Shown: piece by piece, positions 24,150 to 36,035 of the stretch
How positions within the stretch are numbered: the first letter of the stretch is position 1
Layout of the letters: every line of letters starts with the position of its first letter
Origin: Sepioteuthis lessoniana
Taxonomy: Eukaryota; Mollusca; Cephalopoda; Myopsida; Loliginidae
DNA length: 64,000 nucleotides
Direction: 5' to 3'
Assembly (NCBI GenBank): GCA_963585895.1
Contig: OY757911.1
Span: forward strand, 93,861,443-93,925,442
Notes under the pieces: model-generated
What the model was told of the DNA's origin: nothing
Seen by the model: only the letters and a program-made list of their open reading frames with translations
Database searches by the model: none
Program-made: the position numbers and the translations under genes

Positions 24150-24350
24150 TTTGGTTTCTTTGTTTAATGGTATATCAGTATTCATGTTATTTAAAGCCAC
24201 ATTCCCTCGAGTAGAATAATCGTGATACTGTTTAAACTTTAGTAGGAAGAATGAGTTAATTCCTTTTCCTAGGGTATAAGTGTGAAAGTGAACGGAATAG
24301 ACTGAAGTTCGAAATGACCTATCTGATGTTGCAGTCGATCACATTAGCAG
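24150..24350 (-). repeat. Family D SINE, diverged
   Basis: TTGGTTTCTTTGTTTAATGG and TATATCAGTATTCATG match the complement of the D tail. AAAGTGAACGGAATAGACTG and AGTTCGAAATGACC match the complement of the B-box end. Confidence 0.55.
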
Positions 24351-25479
24351 CGACGCCATGGGCACTCTATAATTATGAATTTGAATAGTATTTTATTAAC
24401 GTGTATCTTGTCTTTCTCTTTCTCGCTCACTTAAAGTTTAGATTACATGGGCACTTGTATGTGAAGATTGAAGTGTCAAAGAATTCGACAGTAACATAAT
24501 TTTGCACCGTACATTACTTCAATAATGGTGGCTCGTGGACATGCAATGGATTGTATGATATATTAGTCATTGCATGGATACATCAATTTAAGCACGTTAC
24601 ATAGATTTCCAGTGATTCTTATCGCTTCAGGGAATTCAGAGGACACATAGATGCACAATGATTTACATTGGCGCCTCTACTTACCCAATGTATTTCGTTA
24701 GCAAGCCAGGGTTTCCAGGAAACAGTTTAATGTCGAGTGTGCATAACGGGTGAATGTCTCATGCTGAAACAAACCATGCCGAGCATAAAAAAAACAAAGC
24801 TGACATATGATCTGTAAACATGTATATAAATCTTATATTTGTCATTAGTGATTCTTATAAACTATAACAGAACGCATTCTGCACAGCCAACACCTGTATG
24901 CACAACTTTGGCTAACTGGATCCACAGATATATGCACCCATAAATCTATTCGATGCGGGAGGATTTGAAGACATGGCTCATCTGACCAAGAAACACAGTG
25001 CCAGTACTGTAAATTCCAAAATTAACTAGCTGAGATAGCCAGACCTGCTGATTACGCTTTATTAAAAGCCAATTAAAAACTTGTAACAAAGTAAAGCTCC
25101 TTTGTAACCGGCTGATTTGCGTGTATGGGACTATACTGCATCTGTTAGTGAGGCTGCAGTTCAGAATATCTTGGGAATATAGTTACTTTCTTTGACATTA
25201 GTACCAGGTCCAGTCTTATCTGGATTTGTTGCAAGTTAGGATCTCGTCTGTGTGTATAATAGATCTGTTAGAAAATGTAATAATAGATCGGAATATTAAA
25301 ACCATATAGCAAAATCCTTATTTATTAACTCGCTATGAAATTTTTTCACTGCAACCAACTAATGGTTTTTCAAAGAAGCATTAGTGAGATTGAATCTTCT
25401 GTTTTTCAGAATTATTCTTAGCATTATAGCCGATTTTAATAGTGCTGTGGTCAAGTTGTTTAAATTCTCTTACATCCAG
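24351..25479. other. Unassigned DNA
   Basis: No repeat family, RNA gene or plausible protein recognised. Confidence 0.35.
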
Positions 25480-26005
25480 TTGCCCTGTCGGCTGGGGCTG
25501 TAGAATACACTGAGTGTAAGACCCCCCCCCTCCAACGAATGTCCAAGACATGACATTAAACAATCAGATGGCGAGGTTTTTGTGATACTGGAACTTTAGG
25601 AAATGTGGAGCTCTCTTTCATTTCCATCGCTCCCAGGTCCACACGAGCTCGGAGTGGTAGCACCGGATAGGGACCTCAATGGGTCAAATAGAACTCAACT
25701 GCGTTTTCATGCTTAACTAAATTACTTGAAATAGAACTATTGATATTTAAACAGCGTACTCATCCTTAACTGAGTTTAATAGAGAACTGTTATTGACATT
25801 GAGACTATTTACGCTAAACTGAATTGTTTGAAGTAGACTTTTTGACCAAACTGAATCGCTTGAAATAGTTCGTCAAAAACATTTCTATGTACGCATGCTA
25901 AACTGAATTATTGAAATAGAACTGATTATTCGTATAAAAATGGATTTGGCATTAAATAACCTAAGAAGGTTGATAAATGCCATAAAAGCCGAAAAACCAA
26001 CAAAG
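25480..26005 (+). mobile_element. Family A copy 7
   Basis: TTGCCCTGTCGGCTGGGG, GTAGAATACACTGAGTG (a short deletion removes the CTCTGCAGAGG part), GACATTAAACAATCAGATGG, GAGTGGTAGCACCGGATAGG, four to five units, then TGGATTTGGCATTAAATAAC and TTGATAAATGCCATAAAAGC. Confidence 0.8.
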
Positions 26006-26793
26006 CAAATCTAATATACAGGCCATTGATTCTCTCTTCAAGGTTCTTCACTGATTCCCGTACTTTAATTAAGATTGTTATTGCCTTTATCTTTCTGAAC
26101 TTTTAATTATCTGACAGCATTATTCGATTTTCATCTTTACTTTCGGTTTCTTAATATCATTCTTCGAGTCTTTATCTAAAAATTTGCGTGAGGTAAGATA
26201 GTAATTATATGCATTTTTTTTTCTGTCTCTTTTGGGTGCTATTCTGTATTTGCATCAATAGTACTTTCAGAAGATCAATTCTGCTTGCAATAATATTTTG
26301 TATAACTCTGCAATTTCAGCTTATAAGTATCTTTGAGTTTCTGTTACTTTCTTGATCATACTCATGATTGACTAATGTTGGCATAAATCATATCAATTAT
26401 AAGGCATGGTTTATTTTTATAGTCGTTAAACTCATGATCTGGTCTGTAGCTCGTGACTTTTCTATCCAAACTGACAGAAAAACTGTTTCTACAATTGGTT
26501 CGGCTTGGTGTTTGAAATATTTTTCAGATGCCCATATTCGATCCTATTCACATATATTCCAATGAATGTAATATCCTTGTTTGTCTATTTTCTCTTGAAT
26601 TTATTTATATAAATGTTTTAGTAGTAGAAAATGTAGTAGTTCAGTAGGAAAGTTTAATTAAAATGGTTATGCATATATGATTACTATGAAAAATACTTGA
26701 AACGGTATATATGCAAATCACTTGTCAAAATGAGTTGCTTAAAAATTATACAGTACTTGAACAAAACTGATTTTTGTCTTATAATTGTTAAGT
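26006..26793. other. AT-rich DNA, nothing recognised
   Basis: The open frame at 26,368-26,565 (65 codons) has no motif. No family members. Confidence 0.4.
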
Positions 26794-26805
26794 ATGATTG
26801 TCCAC

Positions 26806-27057
26806 ATTAAGCTAGTCCTTGGAGTGTTCGCCAATGGTCTGGGAGACCGGGGTTCAATCCCACGACGAGTCATACCAAAGACTTTTAAAAAATGGTACTT
26901 GATACCTCCTCGCTTAACACTCAGCATTATAAGGTAGGAATCAAGGTTAAAGTGGTGCAATCCAGGGAAAGGAGTAGCGCCCTCCTATACACCTCGGTGT
27001 AGTAGCTATTGAAAAGGGAGCCTTCGGGTCACCCTCGCCTACGGTCACTAAAACAAC
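26806..27057 (+). mobile_element. Family B SINE copy 3 with 12-bp target-site duplication
   Basis: The A box is largely lost, while GGGGTTCAATCCCACGACG (B box) and the full B body are kept (TGATACCTCCTCGCTTAACA, CCTATACACCTCGGTGTAG, AAAAGGGAGCCTTCGGG). Flanks TATGATTGTCCA at 26,794-26,805 and 27,058-27,069 are identical. The A-box loss must be either 5' truncation at insertion or later decay. Confidence 0.85.
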
Positions 27058-27069
27058 TATGATTGTCCA

Positions 27070-27744
27070 AAAGCCAAACAATGTCACTTCAGTAGGAACG
27101 TTGAAGTACCAGACAGTGTCATCTCAACGGTGTCCTAGTTGGTTTACACTTACGAAACCCCTTTATCAATTGTGTACTGACTGATACTTTGAGCGGCGCC
27201 TATCTTGAATGATATATGATGCAATATTTTCTAAGATCTTTTTTTTTATCGACTTTCTGAGCGTGCAGTTTTCACCAGCTGCTAATACCTCTCAATAATT
27301 GAATATTCTTTGTATAATCATGGTACTCTATCCATCGAGAAAACCTCGAGCAGTTGCCACCTCTAATATGATGCCACTTATTTCTGGCATCACTAATTGC
27401 TTTTCGAGTAAATTATGTATTCTTCTATAACCAAATTTTCTGTTTTGGTTCAATGGTCATTAGAAATTGACTATTTAAAGTGATGAGTAACCACTCTGGT
27501 AAGGCCGATGATGCATTGATTGCAATGCTAGCAGTGAGAGGCAGCTATTCAAAAATGGTTTTCCTGTATATGACTGTAGATTTCAGCTGGTGGTGGTCCA
27601 TTTCTGGAGGTCGTCAGAGTGTTTTGAGAACATTTTGTCGTCATGACTCATTCTGCCCATAATAGCTGTTTGGTTACTTTATTTCACGGCATATGAGCCA
27701 TCGTATGATATTTAATGACACAACTATCATTGTAAGAGAAAAGC
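27070..27744. other. Unassigned DNA
   Basis: No family member or gene recognised; the 60-codon frame at 27,480-27,662 has no motif. Confidence 0.35.
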
Positions 27745-27815
27745 TGGGTTCATACCTTTTCCAGTGGTCTGTCAGAAAGTTAAAGAAATAGTTCAAACTC
27801 GCTTACGATGTCACC
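27745..27815 (-). repeat. Family D fragment
   Basis: GGGTTCATACCTTTTCC, GAAAGTTAAAGAAATAG and AGTTCAAACTCGCTTACGA are the complement of the D region from the middle to the B box. It lies back-to-back with the + copy that follows. Confidence 0.45.
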
Positions 27816-27865
27816 GTCTAGCACGTTAGCCACAGCACAAGGAGGACTTCCTTCTGATTTATATG

Positions 27866-28062
27866 GGGGGGGTCCTCTTGGTTTAATTGTTAAAGCGCTG
27901 AACTGCGGAATCGTGAGTTCGAACTCTACTCGCGCAATTACGTTCACTTTCAAACAAACAACTCTGGGAAGGTATAAACCCTTTATCCTCCCAGTTACTG
28001 TTCTTCTAGGATGGGTTTGGCATTACATAACCCAAGAAGGTTGATATGCTAATAAACAACAA
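27866..28062 (+). mobile_element. Family D SINE copy
   Basis: GTCCTCTTGGTTTAATTGTT (A box), GTGAGTTCGAACTCTACTCG (B box), ATTACGTTCACTTTC, GGGAAGGTATAAACCCTTT, GTTCTTCTAGGATGGGTTTG, then tail TTTGGCATTACATAACCC and GGTTGATATGCTAATAAAC. An internal deletion shortens the anticodon region. Confidence 0.75.
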
Positions 28063-28485
28063 TCTGATTTGTATCTGTGAGCATCCATCTATGATTTAGA
28101 TAGATGTTAAACACTTGTTATTATTAGGTTGTACGTGTAACCATATAAAGGAGAATTATTTGTATTAAGAGTTAATTGAGATTATAATTCTCCAATAGAA
28201 TATCATTGATTATTTGAAACTTTTTAACTGCTTGAAAAAAGGTCTCTGCTACATTAAATATCCCGGCAATGGTTTATATGCTGTAAATGTAATCCATCTG
28301 ATGATTAGGCAGAAATTGTTGTCTTAGTTGAAGTGAAAGGTAGTTTAACATTGACAGAACGTACAAAGTAATCAGCTTTTGTCTTGTATCTCACCCAAGC
28401 ATGTAACATCTTTCAATGAGTCAGGTAATAAAGCCTACTCTTAACTGTTGCTCTAACACTAAAATGTTATGCACTTTCCGCAAAT
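28063..28485. other. Unassigned spacer
   Basis: No gene or named repeat found here. Confidence 0.4.
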
Positions 28486-28497
28486 CCATATTCAAAA

Positions 28498-29070
28498 TTG
28501 CCCAGTCAGCTGGGGCTGTAGAATACACTGACTGCACCTCTGCAGAAGGGTAAGACCCCCCCTAACGAGTGTCCTGGATATGACACTAAACAATCTGATG
28601 GTGAGGTTCCAGCAATGCTGCAGCTTTAGGGAATGCGGAGTACCCCTTCGTTGCCATTGCTCCCAGGTCCATTCCGGCCCGGAGTGGTAGCACCTGATAA
28701 GGGTCCTATCTATGGGTTAAATAGAATTAACAGCATACTTATGCTAAAATTAATTGTTTGAGTAAAACTGAATAGTTTGAAATAGAACTGACTTTTACAA
28801 TTAAACCGTACTTAAATTTAAACTGCGTGCTTATGCTTAACTGAATTATTTCAAATAGAACTGTTTTTCGACATTAAAACTGTATTTACTCTTAACCGAA
28901 TTGTTACATACAACTGCTTGAATAGTTAGAAATGGAAATGTTTTTGACCATTAAACTGTGTATTTATGCTAAACTGAATTGTTTTAAATAGAAGAGATTA
29001 TTTACACAAAATTGGATTTGGCGTTAAATAACCTACGAAGGTTGATGTGCCATAAAACCCAACAAACCAA
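28498..29070 (+). mobile_element. Family A copy 8, complete, with 12-bp target-site duplication
   Basis: The best reference copy (573 bp). It runs from TTGCCCAGTCAGCTGGGGCT to an AACAAACCAA tail. It contains GTAGAATACACTGACTGCAC, CTCTGCAGAAGGGTAAGACC, ACTAAACAATCTGATGG, GGAGTGGTAGCACCTGATAA, about five units and GTTGATGTGCCATAAAACCC. Identical flanks CCATATTCAAAA at 28,486-28,497 and 29,071-29,082 fix both ends and show retroposition. Confidence 0.93.
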
Positions 29071-29082
29071 CCATATTCAAAA

Positions 29083-30714
29083 ATACTCTTAGAAAAATAC
29101 CACGGACTAACAACCACTTCCCTATTAGTAGAAAATGTTTTATATTTAATGAAATCACGTCATAATTTTGAATTCTTATAACAGTTTTGATGTCTTTTAA
29201 AAAAGTAAGTCAAATGTTCATATTTAAATTTACACACACATATATGCGGGTCATGGTACTTTTTTGATGGCTGTTTTTATTCTCATCTATAAGGCACCCT
29301 TATAGATTGATCCTGGCCGTTGAACAGGGCTCGGTTAAGCATTGTATTGAACCGTCAGAGGGTTTATCCTCTCCCCTTTACGTCCACCATGCTGCCTGCA
29401 TTGGCTTTCGAAAAATATTTTTTCTTTTTATACCCACGTCTTTCTTCCTTCTGTCAATATTAGCTTTTTACTTTAAGCCCACAATACCTGCCTTTTTAAA
29501 CTTCATAGAAGTCCTTATATATATAATCTCACCATTTACTAAAAATTAAATCTTAGTCAGTAGGGAAAATATTTTAAAAAATCGGTATATCCTCTTTTAT
29601 GCGAAAATGTACTAATTAGATATGAATTAAAATATCTAATACTGGTAATCTGTAGTTTTCGTATGGTTTCTATTGATGAGTCGACTTTTTTATAGCATAA
29701 AATCATGTTAATGTCAGTTGATTGATGTTTTAAACTGTAATCAGATGCGTATATCTAACTATATTATATGTTGTACCTATGCTATATTCAGTAGCATACA
29801 GGCCAAAAATTATATAGACTAGGATATTTATTCGGGTGGTGCTGCACAGAAGAGGGGTGGTATACCGAAGAGGATGTTGCATAGAGTTGAATATCAAAAT
29901 ATATAGCGACAGAAAGAGACCCAAATTTTTTACCATTGCAATGGATTCGGTTTTCGTTTTTCCAAAAAACTTCTTGAAGAACAACTATGGTAATCAAAAT
30001 GAAGGATCGTATGTTCAAAGTAGTGTTTTCCTACGAAATTATTTTTTTTCTCAAAAAGTGGATCTGTCGGTAAGATCAATTGAAAATCTAGGAAAACAAT
30101 CTTAATCAGAATGCTGCAAGACTTATTAATATCTAGTACGCAATGACTAATTTCTATATGTTCAAGTAATTTGATATGGTTGTCTAAGCTTGGACATGGG
30201 ACGGCTTGGCAATGTTCCAGAGTAAGAAAAGGTGACAGCTTGCAAGCAGACGGTAACTAATTATAATAAATTTTACTTAGTATTGAATATATACTCCTTA
30301 AAACTGACTGATTTTTTTTTTTTTTGTTTCTGTTAGTGCAATAAAGTGATGTAGCGATTTCGTGGGAGAAATTGATTTTTCATTTATTTATTTATTTTTT
30401 GCTATATTAAATATTATATAATAGAAAATTGGAAAGATAAAAAATATGATTCCATAAAATAATTAAAACGATGTTATCGAATGGCGTGCCATACTGAGAG
30501 GAATTCATGCGATCCAAATGAAGGTCGAAGAAAATCAATCAGAATTGTATTATCTCCAGCGAAGCAAAATTATTGTCAATGAATACAAATACATCACTGT
30601 ATCCCTTGATTGTCAACCAAATACATGGTTAAAAAGTTATCGATGATTTATTTTGAAATCCAGAGAAAGAATATAAGTATTTACCAACCCTTCACATGAA
30701 CAGGAAGACAGAAG
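29083..30714. other. AT-rich DNA, no recognised gene
   Basis: Open frames around 29,307-30,105 on both strands overlap one another and lack motifs. No repeat-family members seen. Confidence 0.4.
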
Positions 30715-30915
30715 GTCAATGTTTTATGCAAAGTTTAACAGGTTATAGTTCAATTGCCATTCTCCTAGACTGGTTGCTCTACCAAGATGAAATATCCTTG
30801 TCTTTATTGTATGCTTACATTTTCACAAATATAGTCACGCCATGAGAAATGCAAACAGTTTAATCTAGGATTTGAATTAGTCTCGCCGTCCATTTTCCTA
30901 CGAAGATAAACAGAC
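30715..30915 (-). repeat. Family C SINE, decayed
   Basis: AAGTTTAACAGGTTATAGTT, CATTCTCCTAGACTGGTTGC, TCTAGGATTTGAATTAGTCT and GCCGTCCATTTTCCTACGA match, in order, the complement of family C. The middle is diverged. Confidence 0.5.
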
Positions 30916-31860
30916 TAGAAGACCCTCTGCTAAACCCTGAGTATAGGGGAGAAATCCATTTTCCAGGAAAAACTTATGAATCCTAAACACTAATCGTGAT
31001 GAACTTCAATAATCTGACATAATCTAATCGAAGAGCGTTCAAATCTAACACACGCTATTGTGTGTCTAGACCCGTAAAGCTGTTTGGTTCCTGTTTTAAA
31101 AGCAGTTTATCATATTAACAATTCTATTTTCATTCTGAGTGATTTTGATTTAACGTTTTATAGTTATCCCCATTCATAACTAGAATTTAGATGATTAAAT
31201 CTCATTCAGAGCACATGAAAACAACAAAAAAATGGGCTGAAAATTGTTTTATTCTGTACATTAAATCAGTACGGTAAGTGTCATCGAAAGTAAAAAGAAT
31301 TACATGGTTATAAAACCCCAAATACCATCATTTCCAAAAATAACATATCGGCGCTAAAATCTAGTGAGTTTGGGCCAGCTTTCTCTCGTTAAACACTTTT
31401 AAAAAGTTGTGTTAACGCCCGATTCATCTTCCATGATTAATACAATATTATTCGCACAGAACTGTGTATGGTAAGTATATTATGTATGTATATTTGCCTT
31501 AAACTGCTTCCCATGTTTGATCGAAGGAGTTATTTAAAAAATCCTGCTCTAACATTAAGCACCAGGATTAAATGTACAACTCATTTTGATTTGGTATCAG
31601 AAATTCAGCATATTTAAAGGTTTATAAGACGCACTTTTTCCAAAAGATGTCACAATATTATCCAGCGTATTATAAAAACAAGGGTCATATGTGGGTACGT
31701 GGCTGGTGAGTTTTTATCTTTCAGTGTCCTTTTAATGAAACCAGAAACATCTCCGTGAATGTAAACAAACCGACGATCGCTTCTGCACTAACGAAGTCAA
31801 CGCTTTTCTAAAGTAACAGCCACACTTGATATGAAATCACTAGTTTAAAACCATTTCTTG

Positions 31861-31901
<41 letters not shown>

Positions 31902-32679
31902 CTTGTTCAGAGGTGCACTTTGTACAAATACAATACTTTTTTTTACTTTTGTTCAGTCCATTCATCGCATAACTTACAGGCAGCTAAGACTAAGAACAGT
32001 ATTTCCTTTTATTTGTCTGTTTTTTTTTTTTTTTGTTTTTTTTACTTATGATTCTCAAATGCTCAATATCATGCAAATAAAATAAAGCCTTTGTATATCA
32101 ATGTTGCAAACTGAATCTTAAATATCCGTTCGAACTTTAGAGAACAAGAAGTTAAAATTGTAAAATTTTTTGCAAAATTTTTCCCGACAGTTTTGTTTCC
32201 CGATAATTGAAAATGGAAGAAAAAAAATTAGTGTTGAATGGCACCAGGGGTAATAAACATTCAAATGTCGAGTTTATTAACATTTAAATATACCCTGCTG
32301 AACAGAGTTCGTGGGGTTGGTTTTCTTCTCGGAACTATGATTTAATTTTGTTATAAAATCCAACATGTCACTGATAGTAATATCAGAATGAAATTTAGTT
32401 TTAACGAGAGAATGTTTTACATGTTGTTTGTAGTCTCACTAAATAAGAATCAATTAAACCTAAAATAATTCTAAAACTAATATCTATAATAGTGTTATCA
32501 ATGAAGTGTTATCTGAAAATAATCAGACAATATAGAGAATCTGCAATACTTTCGCATACTTTTTTTCTTGTGTATGCAATTTATTAGAACTAAATTCAGG
32601 TATATTTTTTAAAAATCGGCTGAGCTTTTTCTACTTTGCTTCAGAATGGCGATCACTCTGAAACTTGGAATACGTGACT
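30916..32679. other. AT-rich DNA with a TA microsatellite
   Basis: A (TA)n tract lies at 31,866-31,898 and poly-T at about 32,020-32,043. The 75-codon frame at 31,858-32,085 is an artefact of the TA tract. Confidence 0.45.
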
Positions 32680-32970
32680 GTTTACTTTGCCGAGGAGTAA
32701 GACCTAAGCTCCTCCAAAGGGGTGTCCTGCATTAAACATAATCTGATGGTAAAATTCCAGTTCTGGAGAGCTGAGGTTTGTGAAACACCTCTTCATTACC
32801 ATTTATTTCTTGATCCATTCTTGAGTCAGAGCAATAGAACCACTTGGACTTGTGGGAAACAGATCTGTTAATAGTTCGTCTTCGATAAAATCGGGTGCCA
32901 AAAAATACCCGAAAGCTACAAAACAAAATGTAAAAATGAACGTGATTACCTAAAATAAAATAACACAAGG
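32680..32970 (+). repeat. Family A, variant subfamily
   Basis: CTTTGCCGAGGAGTAAGACC and TAATCTGATGGTAAAATTCC follow the A order. The second half differs: ATCGGGTGCCAAAAAATA, then GTAAAAATGAACGTGATTAC. The same second half is present at 55,590-55,670 and partly at 41,690-41,730. Confidence 0.55.
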
Positions 32971-32999
32971 TGACATGTTTAAATCAATCATCTTTAGAA

Positions 33000-33232
33000 T
33001 GGCTTCCCGTATAGTGGTCGGGAGACCTGGGTTCAATCACAGGTAACATCATTCCAAAGACTTAAAAAATGGCACTTGATACCTCCTTGCTTAACAGGTA
33101 CGTATCAAGGGTAAAGTTGAACAATCCAGGGAAAGGAGTAGCGCCCTCCCCTACACCTAGGTTTTGTAGCAATTAAAAAAGGGAGCCTTCTGGTCGCCCT
33201 CGACTACGGTCGCCAACTTAACTTTTTTACTT
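33000..33232 (+). mobile_element. Family B SINE copy 4
   Basis: GGTCGGGAGACCTGGGTTCA (B-box side), TGATACCTCCTTGCTTAACA, CAATCCAGGGAAAGGAGTAG and AAAAGGGAGCCTTCTGG. Most of the A-box region is missing and a short deletion follows CTTAACA. Confidence 0.8.
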
Positions 33233-33649
33233 GTATTTGATGCAAATGTAACGCTCTAATTCCATACGTTTCTCCATTTTTGCCAATTTCCCCCAAACTT
33301 TCCGGTTCTTCTGTATCTCTGAATTTTTCCAAGCAATTTTTTTTATAAAAAATGTTATTGATGGTTTAATATGGCTACTTTGTTTTAACAGTTTAACCTA
33401 TTCGAAATTCAAAGTCCCGTACACTTTTTTCTTTCATGTTTTAGAAAAGATTCTAGTGAGGAATCTGTCTGCCCACAGTATTTTGCACAATTCCTAATTG
33501 TTTCCCTCTCCTATCCACTCGTGTCTATTTTTGCTGTCCGTTTCAGTTGATCAGCTAGTTTCGATTATGTGATTGATGGTCTCATCTTTCTTAATTTTAC
33601 TAATCTTCTATATTCTAGCTATCTTGGCTTTAATAGAGTATGTTATTAC
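33233..33649. other. Unassigned AT-rich DNA
   Basis: No motif or repeat recognised. Confidence 0.35.
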
Positions 33650-33900
33650 TTTGGCAACAAAGGTTGTTAAGACCAGCGAAATGTGGATCTGGTTGTTCCT
33701 ATAGACGACAGGGTTAAGTTGAAAGTTAATGAGAAACTAGTGAACTCTCAGAATCTTGATTGAAGTTGCAGACATTGCGAAATATGAATATGACTGTGAT
33801 GCTTATTATTCCTGGAACATTGGCATCGTTCCCAAGAATCTCGCTAAGAAATTGCAGCGATTAGTTATGCGTTGAAGAATCGAAACAGACCGGGTTGCAT
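33650..33900 (+). pseudogene. Non-LTR retrotransposon ORF2 C-terminal remnant
   Basis: One frame reads VDLVVPIDDRVKLKVNEKLV, which fits the motif VD(I/V)..P.D.RV..KE.EK found downstream of the RT domain in many invertebrate LINEs (family knowledge). After a frameshift, MNMTVMLIIPGTLASFP fits the following block (VTVVPVVVGALG..P). Stops and shifts make it a relic. It is a different lineage or region from the RTE-type pieces elsewhere in the window, and no neighbouring part of that element is visible. Confidence 0.45.
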
Positions 33901-34164
33901 CAAGGATAGATAGAATAATAAGTTTGAAATTTTCAGAAGACCAAGTGTGTTGTCATTAAGCCTGAAATGATAACCTGACACTTGTCGAGGCAGGGAAAAA
34001 TTTCGTATCCATACAATAGTTTCCAGTTAATTGGGTATGCCAGTAATTGCACGATTTGATCGTTTGTGAGACAAGTTATATCTTCTGCATTAGAATTTGG
34101 CAGCAAATAACGTTTTCCTTTTTTTTTTTTTTAAGGCGAAACTAGTATGAATCTAAACATATTA

Positions 34165-34384
34165 GACCCCATGGTCTTGTGGCTGACGTGATGAACTGAG
34201 ATATTGTTGTGAGCAACTTTGAGCTCCAATCGTTCTATTACGTTCGTACCCATGGCAAAGGCATGAACTACATTATCTCCTTATCTTTTGTCCATAAAAT
34301 AGTACCTATACTTTTCTTCTACAAGGGTGGATTAGGCATTAAAAAACCTACAAATTTGATATGCCAATAAACGAAGAAACCAAA
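34165..34384 (+). mobile_element. Family D SINE copy, diverged
   Basis: CATGGTCTTGTGGCTGACG (A-box region), GAGCTCCAATCGTTC (damaged B box), CTATTACGTTCG, ATAGTACCTATACTTTTCTT, then TTAGGCATTAAAAAACCTAC and TTTGATATGCCAATAAACG. The shared hairpin is still partly foldable. Confidence 0.65.
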
Positions 34385-34396
34385 GCTCTTAACTAT

Positions 34397-34619
34397 TACG
34401 AGTGTCCTGAGTATGACACAAAACAATGTAATGGTGAAGGTCCAGTAATCCTGCACTGGAGTGATAGCATCTGAAAAGGTTCTATCTATTGGTCAAATAG
34501 AACAGTTTGACATTTTAAATTGTACTTATGCTAAACAGGATTGTTTGAAATATAACTGTTTATGTCTAAAATAGATTTGAGATAAAACAACCCACAATGG
34601 TTGATATGCCACCAAACTA
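34397..34619 (+). repeat. Family A copy with internal deletion
   Basis: GAGTGTCCTGAGTATGACAC, a deletion joining GTCCAGTAATCCTG to CACTGGAGTGATAGC, TCTATCTATTGGTCAAATAG, one unit, then TGGTTGATATGCCACCAAAC. It starts 12 bases after the preceding D copy. Confidence 0.7.
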
Positions 34620-34861
34620 ATCTGACCCATTTGCGGACACTTTTATGTGTACTTTTTATAAAGGGAAGGTATTTATTTTACATAAAATGAGTGATCAGTC
34701 TTTTCTCAGTTTTTTTTTTTTTTTAAGTTATGAAACTGGCTATAATTTTCGTTTTTAAGTCCGTCATATCGACAGGGCTTGCAATATGCTGCGTGTATAC
34801 CTGGCAGATGAATAAAAACCCATAAAAACGATGTATTGAATACGGTACAAAACAGCATCTG

Positions 34862-34990
34862 ATATTGACGCTCCAGTTCTGGAGCTCTTGCAGGGTTGAG
34901 TACCCCTTCAATGAAATTACTCTCAGGTCCACTACGTCTATAAGAGGTTGAAAATCATAGGGTCCAATCTATGGTTCAAATAGATCTAAG
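34862..34990 (+). repeat. Family A central-block fragment
   Basis: GACGCTCCAGTTCTGGAGC, GAGTACCCCTTCAATG, CAGGTCCACTACG, GGGTCCAATCTATGG. No head, units or tail. Confidence 0.55.
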
Positions 34991-35699
34991 TAAAAATTAT
35001 TCCTATTCGATAGGAATTCTTGATTCTATAACTAAATAATTTCTATGAAGAATTGTTAGTTGAAGCGATAATTGTCTTCGAAGGTTTGTTACTTGAAACT
35101 ACTTAAATGTGTGAAAAACATTATAAATAGAAAAAAAAGCATAACTGTATAAATTAATGTCATTAGATAGGAATACGTATGAACAGATAACCGAGACAAA
35201 AAAGTTGAGAAAAATTCACAAAAATATAAATATGAAGACGATTCTCTAACTTGTAGACATAAAATAACCCTAGAGAGGCCATTAAGATTCATGAATCAAG
35301 CCGTGAACTATTTTCTGCTAAAACTGAATATTTACGCATTTTAACTGTTTTTCTCTTGCTTCTCAAGAAAACAGTCGTGTCGAAATAGTTTGTGTTGCAT
35401 CATTCAAATTAAATGATACCCTGCTCAATATTTAAAACGTTAGCATTTATTTCACCCGGGAGCTTGAGGTTAAATAAAATCATAAAATGCTCATTTACAG
35501 GGGTGGCATATTCATTATCACTTGAATTATCAGTGGTATTTTGTATTTATTTTCATTCGTATTAGACTATAATCTAAAGCGAGAGGTTGAGACATCACGC
35601 ATATATTTATAAACGTGCAATTATAGATTACAATCATGTCCACTCTATGAAGATTGGGGTATGATACAGAAGTAATTCCACTGGTTTTGGTCAAGTCGT
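34991..35699. other. Unassigned AT-rich DNA
   Basis: Possibly decayed A-type units (around 35,090-35,110) but not convincingly so. No gene recognised. Confidence 0.35.
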
Positions 35700-35805
35700 G
35701 GGGTGAGTTGTACCACTGCATTGCATTTATTCACTGGTCCATTCGAGCCCGAAAAGATAGTATCTGCGAGGGTTGCATATATGGTTTAAATAGATATGTG
35801 AAATT
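35700..35805 (+). repeat. Family A central-block fragment, faint
   Basis: CACTGGTCCATTCGAGCCCG, then GATAGTATCTGCGAGGG and TATGGTTTAAATAG match the centre of family A. Short and diverged. Confidence 0.4.
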
Positions 35806-36035
35806 TCTAATTATTAATTGGAATAATTGATACCATATAAATGTGTGCAAATATTATAATAGACAAAAAGTGCAGTCTCCAAAAGAAGTTGTGATATCGT
35901 TGGGAACAAAGCTTGTGATTATATCCTAGCCGGCGATAACCGGAGAGGCGTGGGGTGAACGGAATATTACGGAATTTATTCGATCATGTATTTCATCTTT
36001 TTTTATTTTATTTCTAATATTTAGATCTTTGTAAA

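Noticed and set aside
28498..29070. Family A as a satellite or CRISPR-like array
   Set aside because: Units inside it are degenerate and the whole unit is dispersed with target duplications, so it is a retroposon, not a satellite or CRISPR.
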